Source of the DNA: CALCCV01 sp964388665
GTDB taxonomy: Bacteria; Bdellovibrionota; Bdellovibrionia; Bdellovibrionales; Bdellovibrionaceae
Length of the DNA stretch: 19,341 nt
Direction of reading: 5' to 3'
Assembly (NCBI GenBank): GCA_964388665.1
Contig: CAYMBJ010000071.1
Location: 1 to 19,341, forward strand
Part shown: in pieces, positions 7,197 to 14,142 of the stretch
Numbering within the stretch: the stretch's first letter is position 1
Layout of the letters: every line of letters begins with the position of its first letter
Made by a program: the position numbers and the translations under genes
The notes under the pieces: generated by a model
The model's database searches: none
Told to the model about the DNA's origin: nothing
The model's input: the letters and a program-made list of their open reading frames with translations, nothing else

Positions 7197-9074
7197 ATGG
7201 ATAGCTTTGAAATTGAAATGAAAGTGAGCTTTCTTGATGAAGCTCGCGAATTGCTTGCGAATTCTGAGCAATGCTTTCTTGATTTAGAAAAGGCCAAGAA
7301 CGATCCATCCATTATCGAGCAGATTTTTCGCTTGGCCCACAATCTCAAGGGCTCTGCTGGAGCCGTGGGTTTTTTGGAGTTGGGGGAGTTCACCCACACA
7401 CTAGAATCTCTGCTACTTAAGATAAAGAACCACGAGATCGAAGTGGACGGCGGGATCATCTCTTTGCTCTTGGAGTGCAATGACTTTTTGATCGTGGTGA
7501 TCGATGGTCTCAAAGAAGACCTGGAGTACTCACAACGAAACCCCGAGCTGCAAGACAAGCTAAAGGCTCGAATTGCCGCAGGAGCTAGCGGAGCAGCAGA
7601 TGATCATGAGACTGCTCACCCAGAACCTGATACCGAAGAAGACAACGCCGCTGGCAGCGCTAGAGAAGATCGAAGCATCGAGGACATCCTCCTAGAAGAA
7701 ACTATGAAGGAGCAGCAACTGTTGCACGCTCAACTCAACCCTGCGCCAGAGCCGACTACCAACACTTACGCAGCGGCCGTGGCAATAGAAAGCGATGCGG
7801 ACCCCGCCGTCGCTACTGAAGAGAAGAAGGCAAAAAAGTCGACCGGCGACGAGAACATTCGCGTGAGCCTTGGCAAGATTGATGAGCTTCTCAATAATGT
7901 GGGTGAGCTGGTGATATTGCAAACTGTGATGGAGCAACAAAAGCAAAATGTCCTAGTGCCCATAGTACAAAAGACAGTGGACCGCATGACAAAAATCATC
8001 AAAGAGATTCAGTCCACCTCTATGGGATTGAGGATGCTTCCTGTAAAGCTCACTTTTCAAAAGATGCAGCGAATTGTTCGCGACACCTCCACCTCACTCG
8101 GCAAAAAGGCCAATATTTATCTACAGGGCGAAGAGACGGAGCTCGACAAGACCGTGCTTGAGCAGCTCAGCGATCCTCTCGTTCATATCATCCGCAATGC
8201 CGTTGACCACGGCCTGGAGTCACCAGAAGAGCGCGCGCTTGCTGGCAAAGATGAGGCCGGCAGCATTTGGCTCAGCGCCTACCACCGGGGTGGTCAGATC
8301 GTTATCGAAATTCGCGAAGACGGCCGCGGCCTTGACCCCGACAAACTCATTGCGCGAGCCAAGAGCAAGGGCGTGATCAAAGCCACCGACAACCTCACTC
8401 CCGAGCAGGCCTATCAGTTGATCTTCGCTCCTGGTTTTTCAACCAAAGAGCAAGTGACAGATGTTTCCGGGCGAGGCGTGGGCATGGACGTTGTCAAAAC
8501 CAATGTGCAGGCTCTGCAAGGCGAGATCGAACTCGAAACAAAACTAGGGCACGGCACCTGCATTCGCATTATTCTCCCTCTCACTTTGGCGATTGTGGAT
8601 GGCATGGTCCTGGCTCTCAATGAAGAGCGCTTTGTGATTCCCATCTCTCAAGTGGTGGAATCGCTTCGCCCCCTCAAAGCCGACGTCTCTACAGTTAGCC
8701 AATCCAGTCATGTGCTCAATCTTCGCGGCGAAACTCTGCCGATTTATTACCTAGAAACCCTGCTCAATCGTAAAATTGTGCGACAAAAGCCCATTTGGGA
8801 TGGAATCCTGCTCGTACTTAAAGACAACCAAAGACGCTCTTTCGCGGTGTTTGTGGACGACATCATCTGCCAACAGCAGGTGGTCATCAAAAAGCTCGGA
8901 CACGAAATTCGTGGCACGCCAGGATTTACGGGCGCCGCAATCCTCGGTGATGGTCGCGTGAGTCTGATCTTGGACTTTATGGAACTAGCTCAAGCATTTC
9001 ATAACAAAATCAATAAAAACAAAAACAAAGAAAAAACCGAAATCAAGCGACCACAATTGCAGGAGGCTTCATGA
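7197..9074 (+). CDS. cheA: chemotaxis histidine kinase CheA
   Basis: A 625-residue soluble kinase that takes signals from receptors through CheW, autophosphorylates on His and passes phosphate to response regulators. The P1 Hpt domain (about 1-115) carries the phospho-acceptor His48 in AHNLKGSAG. Residues 125-215 are an acidic, Ala/Glu-rich linker with no visible P2 docking domain. The P3 dimerisation helices follow (about 220-295), then the P4 ATPase: N box H330-x3-N334-x3-H338, G1 box DGRGLD at 375-380, G2 box GRGVGMD at 425-431. The CheW-like P5 domain spans about 466-600. The tail after it is Lys/Asn-rich. All catalytic motifs are intact. The ATG at 7197 has a modest upstream TTAGGA; an in-frame ATG at codon 8 is an alternative. 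The stop overlaps the cheW start (ATGA). CheB in the downstream fusion is a likely phosphate acceptor. Confidence 0.96.
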   Translation: MDSFEIEMKVSFLDEARELLANSEQCFLDLEKAKNDPSIIEQIFRLAHNLKGSAGAVGFLELGEFTHTLESLLLKIKNHEIEVDGGIISLLLECNDFLIVVIDGLKEDLEYSQRNPELQDKLKARIAAGASGAADDHETAHPEPDTEEDNAAGSAREDRSIEDILLEETMKEQQLLHAQLNPAPEPTTNTYAAAVAIESDADPAVATEEKKAKKSTGDENIRVSLGKIDELLNNVGELVILQTVMEQQKQNVLVPIVQKTVDRMTKIIKEIQSTSMGLRMLPVKLTFQKMQRIVRDTSTSLGKKANIYLQGEETELDKTVLEQLSDPLVHIIRNAVDHGLESPEERALAGKDEAGSIWLSAYHRGGQIVIEIREDGRGLDPDKLIARAKSKGVIKATDNLTPEQAYQLIFAPGFSTKEQVTDVSGRGVGMDVVKTNVQALQGEIELETKLGHGTCIRIILPLTLAIVDGMVLALNEERFVIPISQVVESLRPLKADVSTVSQSSHVLNLRGETLPIYYLETLLNRKIVRQKPIWDGILLVLKDNQRRSFAVFVDDIICQQQVVIKKLGHEIRGTPGFTGAAILGDGRVSLILDFMELAQAFHNKINKNKNKEKTEIKRPQLQEAS

Positions 9075-9556
9075 AACCCAGCACCCACATCGACGAACGT
9101 TTTTTGGTGTTCTCACTCTGTGACGAGCAGTACGCCATTGAACTTTCCAAAGTCAAAGAGGTCATCGCCATGACCGAGACGACGCCGATCCCCTATGCCC
9201 CTTCGTATTTTAAGGGCATCATGAATTTGCGCGGTCAAGTGATCTCCGTGATCGACTTGCGCTTAAAATTTAAGTTGAACAAAGCCGAAATCAACTCTGA
9301 AACTGCAATCATCATCCTGGATCTATCCCCTCTGTGCTTGGGCATCATTGTGAACTCTGTAAACAGCGTGATGGCTTTGAATCCCAACGAAATTGGTGAT
9401 GCGCCAGATGTAGAGACCTCCATCAAGGGTGATTTCTTAAAAGGTGTCGCACGCAAGGACGACAAACTGATTCTGCTCTTGGACATTGGCGCCACTCTAA
9501 ACGTTGAAGACCTCAAAGCCATGAAACCTAAGACCGAAGCTCTGAAAGCTGCCTAA
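9071..9556 (+). CDS. cheW: chemotaxis coupling protein CheW
   Basis: A 161-residue CheW-domain protein that links chemoreceptor tips to the P5 domain of CheA in cytoplasmic arrays. The sequence opens with FLVFSLCDEQYAIELSKVKEV and contains the signature NLRGQVISVIDLR at about 52-64. Length matches stand-alone CheW proteins. The ATG overlaps the cheA stop as ATGA and is preceded by a strong AGGAGG (9061-9066) four bases upstream. Coupled translation with cheA, and therefore balanced amounts, is expected. A 72-base AT-rich gap separates it from the receptor gene. Confidence 0.95.
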   Translation: MKPSTHIDERFLVFSLCDEQYAIELSKVKEVIAMTETTPIPYAPSYFKGIMNLRGQVISVIDLRLKFKLNKAEINSETAIIILDLSPLCLGIIVNSVNSVMALNPNEIGDAPDVETSIKGDFLKGVARKDDKLILLLDIGATLNVEDLKAMKPKTEALKAA

Positions 9557-9628
9557 TGAGTTTTAGCAATATAGAATTATATTAGAATTTAAAAAAAATA
9601 TCAAAATAACAAAATAAAAGGAATACAA

Positions 9629-11413
9629 ATGAAAAACCTAAGCTTAAATTTTAAGATCGGCCTGGTCATCTCGATCTTTGTCACCGCCCTCGTCACCGTC
9701 TCCGGCGTCGGCATCGTCAAGGTGATGGCTATCAATGACAGCCTCAACTACCTCGTTGACGGAGTTGCACAGCGCCAAACAATAGCCCTTTCAATGGATG
9801 CAATCACCAACGAAATCAAAAATCAAGAAAAGAGACTAATTCTCGAAGAAACCAAAGAGGGAATGGAAGACATCGCAAAACAGCTGGATTCTTTAGAGGC
9901 TGAATTGAAAGAAGACATTGCAAAACTGAAAGAGCTGAACACTCCCGCGATCGAAAAATATGTATCCGAAATTCCAGAGAAACTGGTCGCCTGGAAAGAG
10001 TTTAATCTAGAAATACGCAAACACGCCTATGCTGGTGATAATAAAGAAGCCTATCAAGTGGCCAACAAAAAGTCCGCCCCGGCTCTAAGACAGGTTGACG
10101 AGCGCATTACTGAAATTGTGTCCATTGCCAAAGAAAATATGCATATCGCTTCTAAAGATACTGATACTCTGGTCGAAAACTCGCGCATCCTTATTATCTT
10201 CACCTCAATCGTCGCGCTCTTGCTAGGCATCTCGGTGGCGGTTCTTATCATGCGTGCCGTTAGCAAAGCCATTGATCAGGTGATCAGCAGCTTAGACGAC
10301 AGCTCCAATCAAGTGGCAGCAGCCTCTCAGCAGATTGCGGCGACATCTGAAGAACTGTCACAATCCACCACAGAACAGGCCTCTTCACTTGAAGAGACGG
10401 CAGCCTCTGTTGAGGAAATGAACTCCATGATCAGCAAAAACTCCGAGAATGCCCGTCAAGCCTCAGACACCTCTAGCCGCAGTCATCAAAATGCCAACAA
10501 GGGCAAGCAGACTGTTGAATTGATGATTCAATCCATTGGCGAGATCAACGAAGCCAATGCCAACATCATGCAACAGATCAATCACTCCAACTCACAGATT
10601 TCAGAAATCGTGCAAGTGATCGCAGAGATTGGCAACAAAACAAAGGTCATCAACGACATCGTCTTTCAGACCAAGCTTCTGTCTTTTAATGCTTCCGTAG
10701 AGGCCGCACGAGCTGGTGAGCATGGCAAGGGCTTCGCAGTTGTCGCCGAAGAAGTTGGCAATCTGGCCGAGATGAGTGGCAATGCCGCCAAAGAGATTTC
10801 GGCTATGCTCGAAGGCAGCATTCAAAAGGTCGAAGGTATCGTCAAAGACACCAAGTCCAGCGTAGAGACTCTGGTGGCTGAAGGCAAAAAGAAGGTGGAG
10901 ACCGGCACTAAGATCGCTCATGATTGCGGCGAGGTCTTAGAAGAGATCGTGCAAAGCATTTCTAGCGTGGCGCAAATGTCAGGAGAGATTTCATCGGCCA
11001 GCCAAGAGCAAGCTCAGGGCATCGGCGAAATCACAAAGGCCATGGCGCAATTGGATCAGGTGACTCAGCAAAACTCTGCCGCTTCTGAAGAGGCCGCCAG
11101 TGCAGCAGAAGAGCTCTCTGCGCAAGCGGAGACCCTAAAGTCAGGAGTGCACGTGCTGATCGAAACCATTCGCGGCGCCAACGGAAAGGTCAACAGCCAG
11201 CACGAAATCGGCACAGCACCACGAGCCTCTCGCCAAAAGAGCAGCAGCAAAACGACCTCAGTCGCCAATGCTCCTAGCGGCAGAACTCCAAGCAATGTGG
11301 TGCACATTCGCAGGAAGGCGGACCAAGGAGCAGCACCCGTAGCCACTTTTAAGAAGGCCTCTGGAGATGATTCTGTGCCTTCTTACGATGACGATCGTTT
11401 TAAGGATGTTTAA
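9629..11413 (+). CDS. methyl-accepting chemotaxis protein, HAMP-less
   Basis: A 594-residue chemoreceptor. TM1 is at about residues 9-33. A helical periplasmic sensor of about 150 residues (34-185) resembles four-helix-bundle ligand domains, and TM2 is at about 186-209. The cytoplasmic signalling coiled coil starts almost at once: the first methylation-helix motif ASSLEETAASVEEM is at 251-264, only about 42 residues after TM2. Tsr-type receptors with a HAMP need about 85, so HAMP appears to be absent. The hairpin tip VFQTKLLSFNASVEAARAGE is a variant of the usual QTNLLALNAAIEAARAGE, with Lys for Asn and Phe for Ala. A Ser/Lys-rich tail (about 520-594) ends DDRFKDV, with no NWETF-type CheR/CheB-binding pentapeptide. 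AAAGGA lies upstream of the ATG. Its Gln and Glu residues are the expected targets of the downstream CheR and CheD-CheB. The ligand is unknown. Confidence 0.94.
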   Translation: MKNLSLNFKIGLVISIFVTALVTVSGVGIVKVMAINDSLNYLVDGVAQRQTIALSMDAITNEIKNQEKRLILEETKEGMEDIAKQLDSLEAELKEDIAKLKELNTPAIEKYVSEIPEKLVAWKEFNLEIRKHAYAGDNKEAYQVANKKSAPALRQVDERITEIVSIAKENMHIASKDTDTLVENSRILIIFTSIVALLLGISVAVLIMRAVSKAIDQVISSLDDSSNQVAAASQQIAATSEELSQSTTEQASSLEETAASVEEMNSMISKNSENARQASDTSSRSHQNANKGKQTVELMIQSIGEINEANANIMQQINHSNSQISEIVQVIAEIGNKTKVINDIVFQTKLLSFNASVEAARAGEHGKGFAVVAEEVGNLAEMSGNAAKEISAMLEGSIQKVEGIVKDTKSSVETLVAEGKKKVETGTKIAHDCGEVLEEIVQSISSVAQMSGEISSASQEQAQGIGEITKAMAQLDQVTQQNSAASEEAASAAEELSAQAETLKSGVHVLIETIRGANGKVNSQHEIGTAPRASRQKSSSKTTSVANAPSGRTPSNVVHIRRKADQGAAPVATFKKASGDDSVPSYDDDRFKDV

Positions 11414-11536
11414 TACCAATTCCACTTATTCCGTATACCTAAGTTTCTCAATCGGGCGGCTTGTGCGGCCTACAGGGAGTAGGCCTCCGCGCCTCTCTCA
11501 ATCGAGCCTCGGTCTACGAAAAAATTGGAATTGGTA
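11414..11536. mobile_element. 123-bp MITE-like palindromic element
   Basis: TACCAATTCCA at 11414-11424 is matched by its exact reverse complement at 11526-11536. With mismatches the terminal inverted repeats extend to 26 bp (11414-11439 against 11511-11536, 22 of 26 matching). Inside are a perfect 7-bp hairpin, GGCCTAC (11467-11473) and GTAGGCC (11479-11485) with a 5-base loop, and a 9-base direct repeat TCTCAATCG (11446-11454, 11496-11504). There is no open frame of note. Both ends begin with TA, which could be the target duplication of an IS630/mariner-type insertion, making this a non-autonomous element; that is inference. It starts directly after the receptor stop codon and ends 89 bases before the cheR ATG, so it may affect read-through transcription. 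Confidence 0.6.
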
Positions 11537-11610
11537 GGACTGTAGCAATTTGGTTTTTGCCATTGAATTTAAAATGAACCGGCGCCGGCGGCCGAGTGTT
11601 CGCAGCTCAA

Positions 11611-11616
11611 GAGGGA
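11611..11616 (+). promoter_or_regulatory. ribosome binding site deciding the cheR start
   Basis: GAGGGA lies 9 bases before the ATG at 11626. The upstream in-frame GTG at 11596 is preceded only by a GC-rich palindrome (CCGGCGCCGG, 11579-11588) and no purine-rich site. Confidence 0.5.
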
Positions 11617-11625
11617 ATTAGCGGT

Positions 11626-12495
11626 ATGAAAGCAGCGCCAGTTCAGAAAAATGACTCATCCGGAGAATTGAGTTTGAGCCAGAACGATTTTCAGTTTTTT
11701 CGCGGGCTGATCCACGAGACAGCGGGAATTTCACTCTCGGATTCAAAAATGGAATTGGTGCAATCGCGATTGCGCTCACGCGTGATCGCATTGGGGATGT
11801 CTGGTTTTGGCGAATACCGCAAGTACTTGCAACAGGCCTCGCAAGATCAGGATGAATGGCAAACATTTATCAATTCTCTGACCACCAATAAGACTGATTT
11901 CTTTCGCGAACCCAAGCATTTTGATTATTTGGTTAAAGATTTTTTGCCCACTTGGAAGCCGCGCGGCGCCGAACCTCTCAATATCTGGTGCGCCGCCAGC
12001 TCCACTGGTGAAGAACCTTATACACTTTCGATGGTGCTCGCTCGCGCGATGGCTCCTACAATGCGCACCTACAAGATCTTGGCCACAGACATCGATACGG
12101 ACGCCTTGGCAGCTGCCAGCCGCGGAGTTTATCCCGCAAGTCGCATCGATGAGCAGATCCCACAAGAGTACCGCTCCCACGCCATTGAATATGGTACCGG
12201 AGGCATTGCCAACTGGGCAAGAATCCACCCCAATGTTAAGAACAAGATCACCTATGAACCGCACAATCTCATTGAACCAAAAATACCTGGTGAACGTATT
12301 TTTGACTTGATCTTTTTACGCAATGTTTTGATTTACTTTACGCCGGAAACGATACTGCAGGTCGTAGAAAAGCTCCACAAAGCTGCAAAACCCGGAGGAC
12401 TTCTGTTCATTGGCCATTCAGAATCACTAAACAACGTCAAATCCTCATGGACCTCTGTTTCGCCATCCGTCTATATTAAAAAGGCAGACAAATGA
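11626..12495 (+). CDS. cheR: chemoreceptor glutamate methyltransferase CheR
   Basis: A 289-residue S-adenosylmethionine-dependent enzyme that methylates glutamates on chemoreceptors for adaptation. The N-terminal helical domain includes the typical LVQSRLRSRV segment and SLTTNKTDFFREPKHF. The methyltransferase domain shows WCAASSTGEEPYTL (SAM-binding loop), ATDIDTDAL, and FLRNVLIYF followed by KPGGLLFIGHSES. No TPR extension is present. Length is normal for the family. The ATG at 11626 was chosen over the GTG at 11596 because of the GAGGGA site. It follows the MITE-like element and overlaps the next gene as ATGA. Since the receptor of this cluster lacks a tethering pentapeptide, CheR probably binds the methylation helices directly. 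Confidence 0.95.
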   Translation: MKAAPVQKNDSSGELSLSQNDFQFFRGLIHETAGISLSDSKMELVQSRLRSRVIALGMSGFGEYRKYLQQASQDQDEWQTFINSLTTNKTDFFREPKHFDYLVKDFLPTWKPRGAEPLNIWCAASSTGEEPYTLSMVLARAMAPTMRTYKILATDIDTDALAAASRGVYPASRIDEQIPQEYRSHAIEYGTGGIANWARIHPNVKNKITYEPHNLIEPKIPGERIFDLIFLRNVLIYFTPETILQVVEKLHKAAKPGGLLFIGHSESLNNVKSSWTSVSPSVYIKKADK

Positions 12496-14114
12496 CAAGA
12501 CCACAACCCACCCATCATTTGCAAATTGGTGACATTATGATCGCCGAAGATGACGCGATCATCAGTACAGTCTTAGGCTCGTGCATCTCAGTTTGTCTTT
12601 ATTCGCGACAGCACCGAGCCGGCGCCATCAATCATTTTGCCTTGCCCATTTTTAGCAATGGCAGCGACACCAGCCATCAAAACGATGATTTTCGCTATGG
12701 TGATCAATCACTGAGTGTCATGATCGCACAATTTCTCGCCGTCACAGGTGCCACAGCAAAGCAAATTGAAGCCAAAATTATCGGTGGCGCTTCCGTTCTA
12801 TTAAAAAATGAAGCCAGTCAAAGTGTGGGCCCTACCAATATCGCCATCGCTCGCAAGATTCTTAAAGAAAAAGGCATTCGTGTCGTCGGCGAAGATGTCG
12901 GCGGAAATCATGGTCGCAAAGTGCTGTTTCACACTGCCACCGGACGTGTGCAAGTGGCAAACATTCACGAAAACCGTGTACAGCCCAATCAGATTAACCA
13001 CGCTCATCCAGCTAAGCAAGATCCAAAACCTGTGCATGCTCAACAGAACCGCACATTCGCTGATCGCGCAAAACAGATCCCTAGAGTTTTGATCGTCGAT
13101 GACTCAAAGACCATTCGTGATCTGCTCTCGAGAATTCTTGCCGAAGGTGGCGAGATTGAAGTGATTGGCGTGGCCGAAAATCCCGTTGTTGCCGAAAAAA
13201 TGATTCTCGATCTTAAGCCCGATGTCGTGACTTTAGATATCCATATGCCCATTATGGATGGCATCACCTTTTTAGAAAGCTTTTTGCCAAAACACCCACT
13301 CCCCTTTGTCTTGATCTCGTCGATGAGCATTGAAGAGGGTGGTGAAGTCTTGCGCGGTCTTGAATTGGGGGCCGTCGACTACATTCAAAAACCAACACTG
13401 CAAACACTCCCAGTGGTGGCACCACTCATTCGCGAAAAAGTAAAGGATGCAGCCGTTGCAAGAGTGCGCCGCCAAACTCAAGTTCCCGTAAAATCCAAGA
13501 TGACCACCAGTTTTGGCGGCCCCTTGAATCAACACTTTATTCTTGCCATTGGCGCATCCACCGGAGGCACCGAGGCCATACGTGAAGTGCTGATGCGGCT
13601 TCCGGCTGGTATTCCACCAACAGTGATCGTGCAGCACATCCCACCCGTCTTTTCTAAAGCTTTTGCCGATCGCCTCAACAGCTTGTGCAGCTTTCGAGTC
13701 AAAGAAGCCGAAGATGGAGACCTGCTCCAATCCGACCAAGCCCTTGTCGCACCGGGTGGATCGCAGATGCGCATTGAAGCATCCAAGAGCGGCTACTGTG
13801 TGCGAATCACCGATGATGCTCCCGTCAATCGTCACAAGCCTTCTGTCGACTACCTATTTGATTCTGTGGCCTCTTTAATTGGAAGAAAAGCAGTGGGTGT
13901 CATTCTCACCGGTATGGGTGCTGACGGCGCAAAAGGACTTTTGAATATGAAAAACGCAGGCGCCAAAACCATTGGCCAAGATGAAGACAGCAGTGTCGTT
14001 TATGGCATGCCCAAGGCCGCCTATGACTTGGGAGCCGTGGAGACGGTCTGCCCCCTCGAATCTGTTTCTGATCACATCCTTAAGCATCTGATGCTCGCAA
14101 AAATCGCTTCGTAG
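12492..14114 (+). CDS. CheD-CheB fusion: receptor glutamine deamidase joined to methylesterase
   Basis: A single uninterrupted 540-residue reading frame. Residues about 8-160 are CheD: STVLGSC with catalytic Cys31, and NHFALP with His48, in the order expected for the cysteine deamidase. A Pro/Gln/His-rich linker (about 163-195) follows. Residues about 197-315 are a receiver domain with acidic pair D203/D204, phospho-acceptor D249 in TLDIHMP, and K300. The esterase domain (about 345-537) has the triad Ser356 (GASTGG), His382 (VQHIP) and Asp478 (TGMGADG). All catalytic residues are present, so both activities are likely: receptor Gln deamidation, and demethylation/deamidation under CheA phosphorylation control. 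The start overlaps the cheR stop (ATGA), with AAGG upstream. The stop lies in a tandem 14-bp repeat. Convergent with the GH3 gene. Confidence 0.93.
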   Translation: MTRPQPTHHLQIGDIMIAEDDAIISTVLGSCISVCLYSRQHRAGAINHFALPIFSNGSDTSHQNDDFRYGDQSLSVMIAQFLAVTGATAKQIEAKIIGGASVLLKNEASQSVGPTNIAIARKILKEKGIRVVGEDVGGNHGRKVLFHTATGRVQVANIHENRVQPNQINHAHPAKQDPKPVHAQQNRTFADRAKQIPRVLIVDDSKTIRDLLSRILAEGGEIEVIGVAENPVVAEKMILDLKPDVVTLDIHMPIMDGITFLESFLPKHPLPFVLISSMSIEEGGEVLRGLELGAVDYIQKPTLQTLPVVAPLIREKVKDAAVARVRRQTQVPVKSKMTTSFGGPLNQHFILAIGASTGGTEAIREVLMRLPAGIPPTVIVQHIPPVFSKAFADRLNSLCSFRVKEAEDGDLLQSDQALVAPGGSQMRIEASKSGYCVRITDDAPVNRHKPSVDYLFDSVASLIGRKAVGVILTGMGADGAKGLLNMKNAGAKTIGQDEDSSVVYGMPKAAYDLGAVETVCPLESVSDHILKHLMLAKIAS

Positions 14115-14142
14115 AAATCGCTTCGTAGAAATCGCCTTGTGA
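14101..14142. repeat. 14-bp tandem repeat covering the cheD-cheB stop codon
   Basis: AAATCGCTTCGTAG occurs twice without change at 14101-14114 and 14115-14128, followed by a third, diverged copy at 14129-14142 (10 of 14 identical). The first copy encodes the last residues and TAG stop of the fusion gene; the others fill the whole 28-base space before the convergent gene's stop. No terminator hairpin is seen here. Confidence 0.85.

Noticed and set aside
9557..9628. AT-rich spacer before the receptor gene as a separate promoter
   Set aside because: Two TAGAAT hexamers (9572, 9583) resemble -10 boxes, but no acceptable -35 sequence lies at the right distance, so a promoter was not called.
11467..11485. 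Hairpin after the receptor gene as an intrinsic terminator
   Set aside because: The 7-bp stem is strong but no T-run follows, and it is symmetric within the larger inverted-repeat element, so a mobile or palindromic element explains it better.
11596..11625. cheR start at the GTG 11596
   Set aside because: No purine-rich site precedes it, only a GC-rich palindrome; GAGGGA before ATG 11626 is better placed.
11776..12264. Antisense open frame (162 codons) within cheR
   Set aside because: It opposes a strongly supported methyltransferase gene and shows no domain or start-site signal; best explained as codon-bias shadow.
13272..13835. Long antisense open frame (187 codons) within the cheD-cheB gene
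   Set aside because: It is wholly antisense to a gene with clear domain motifs, its product matches no recognisable family and is rich in Cys/His/Trp as shadow frames often are, and no ribosome binding site was evident.
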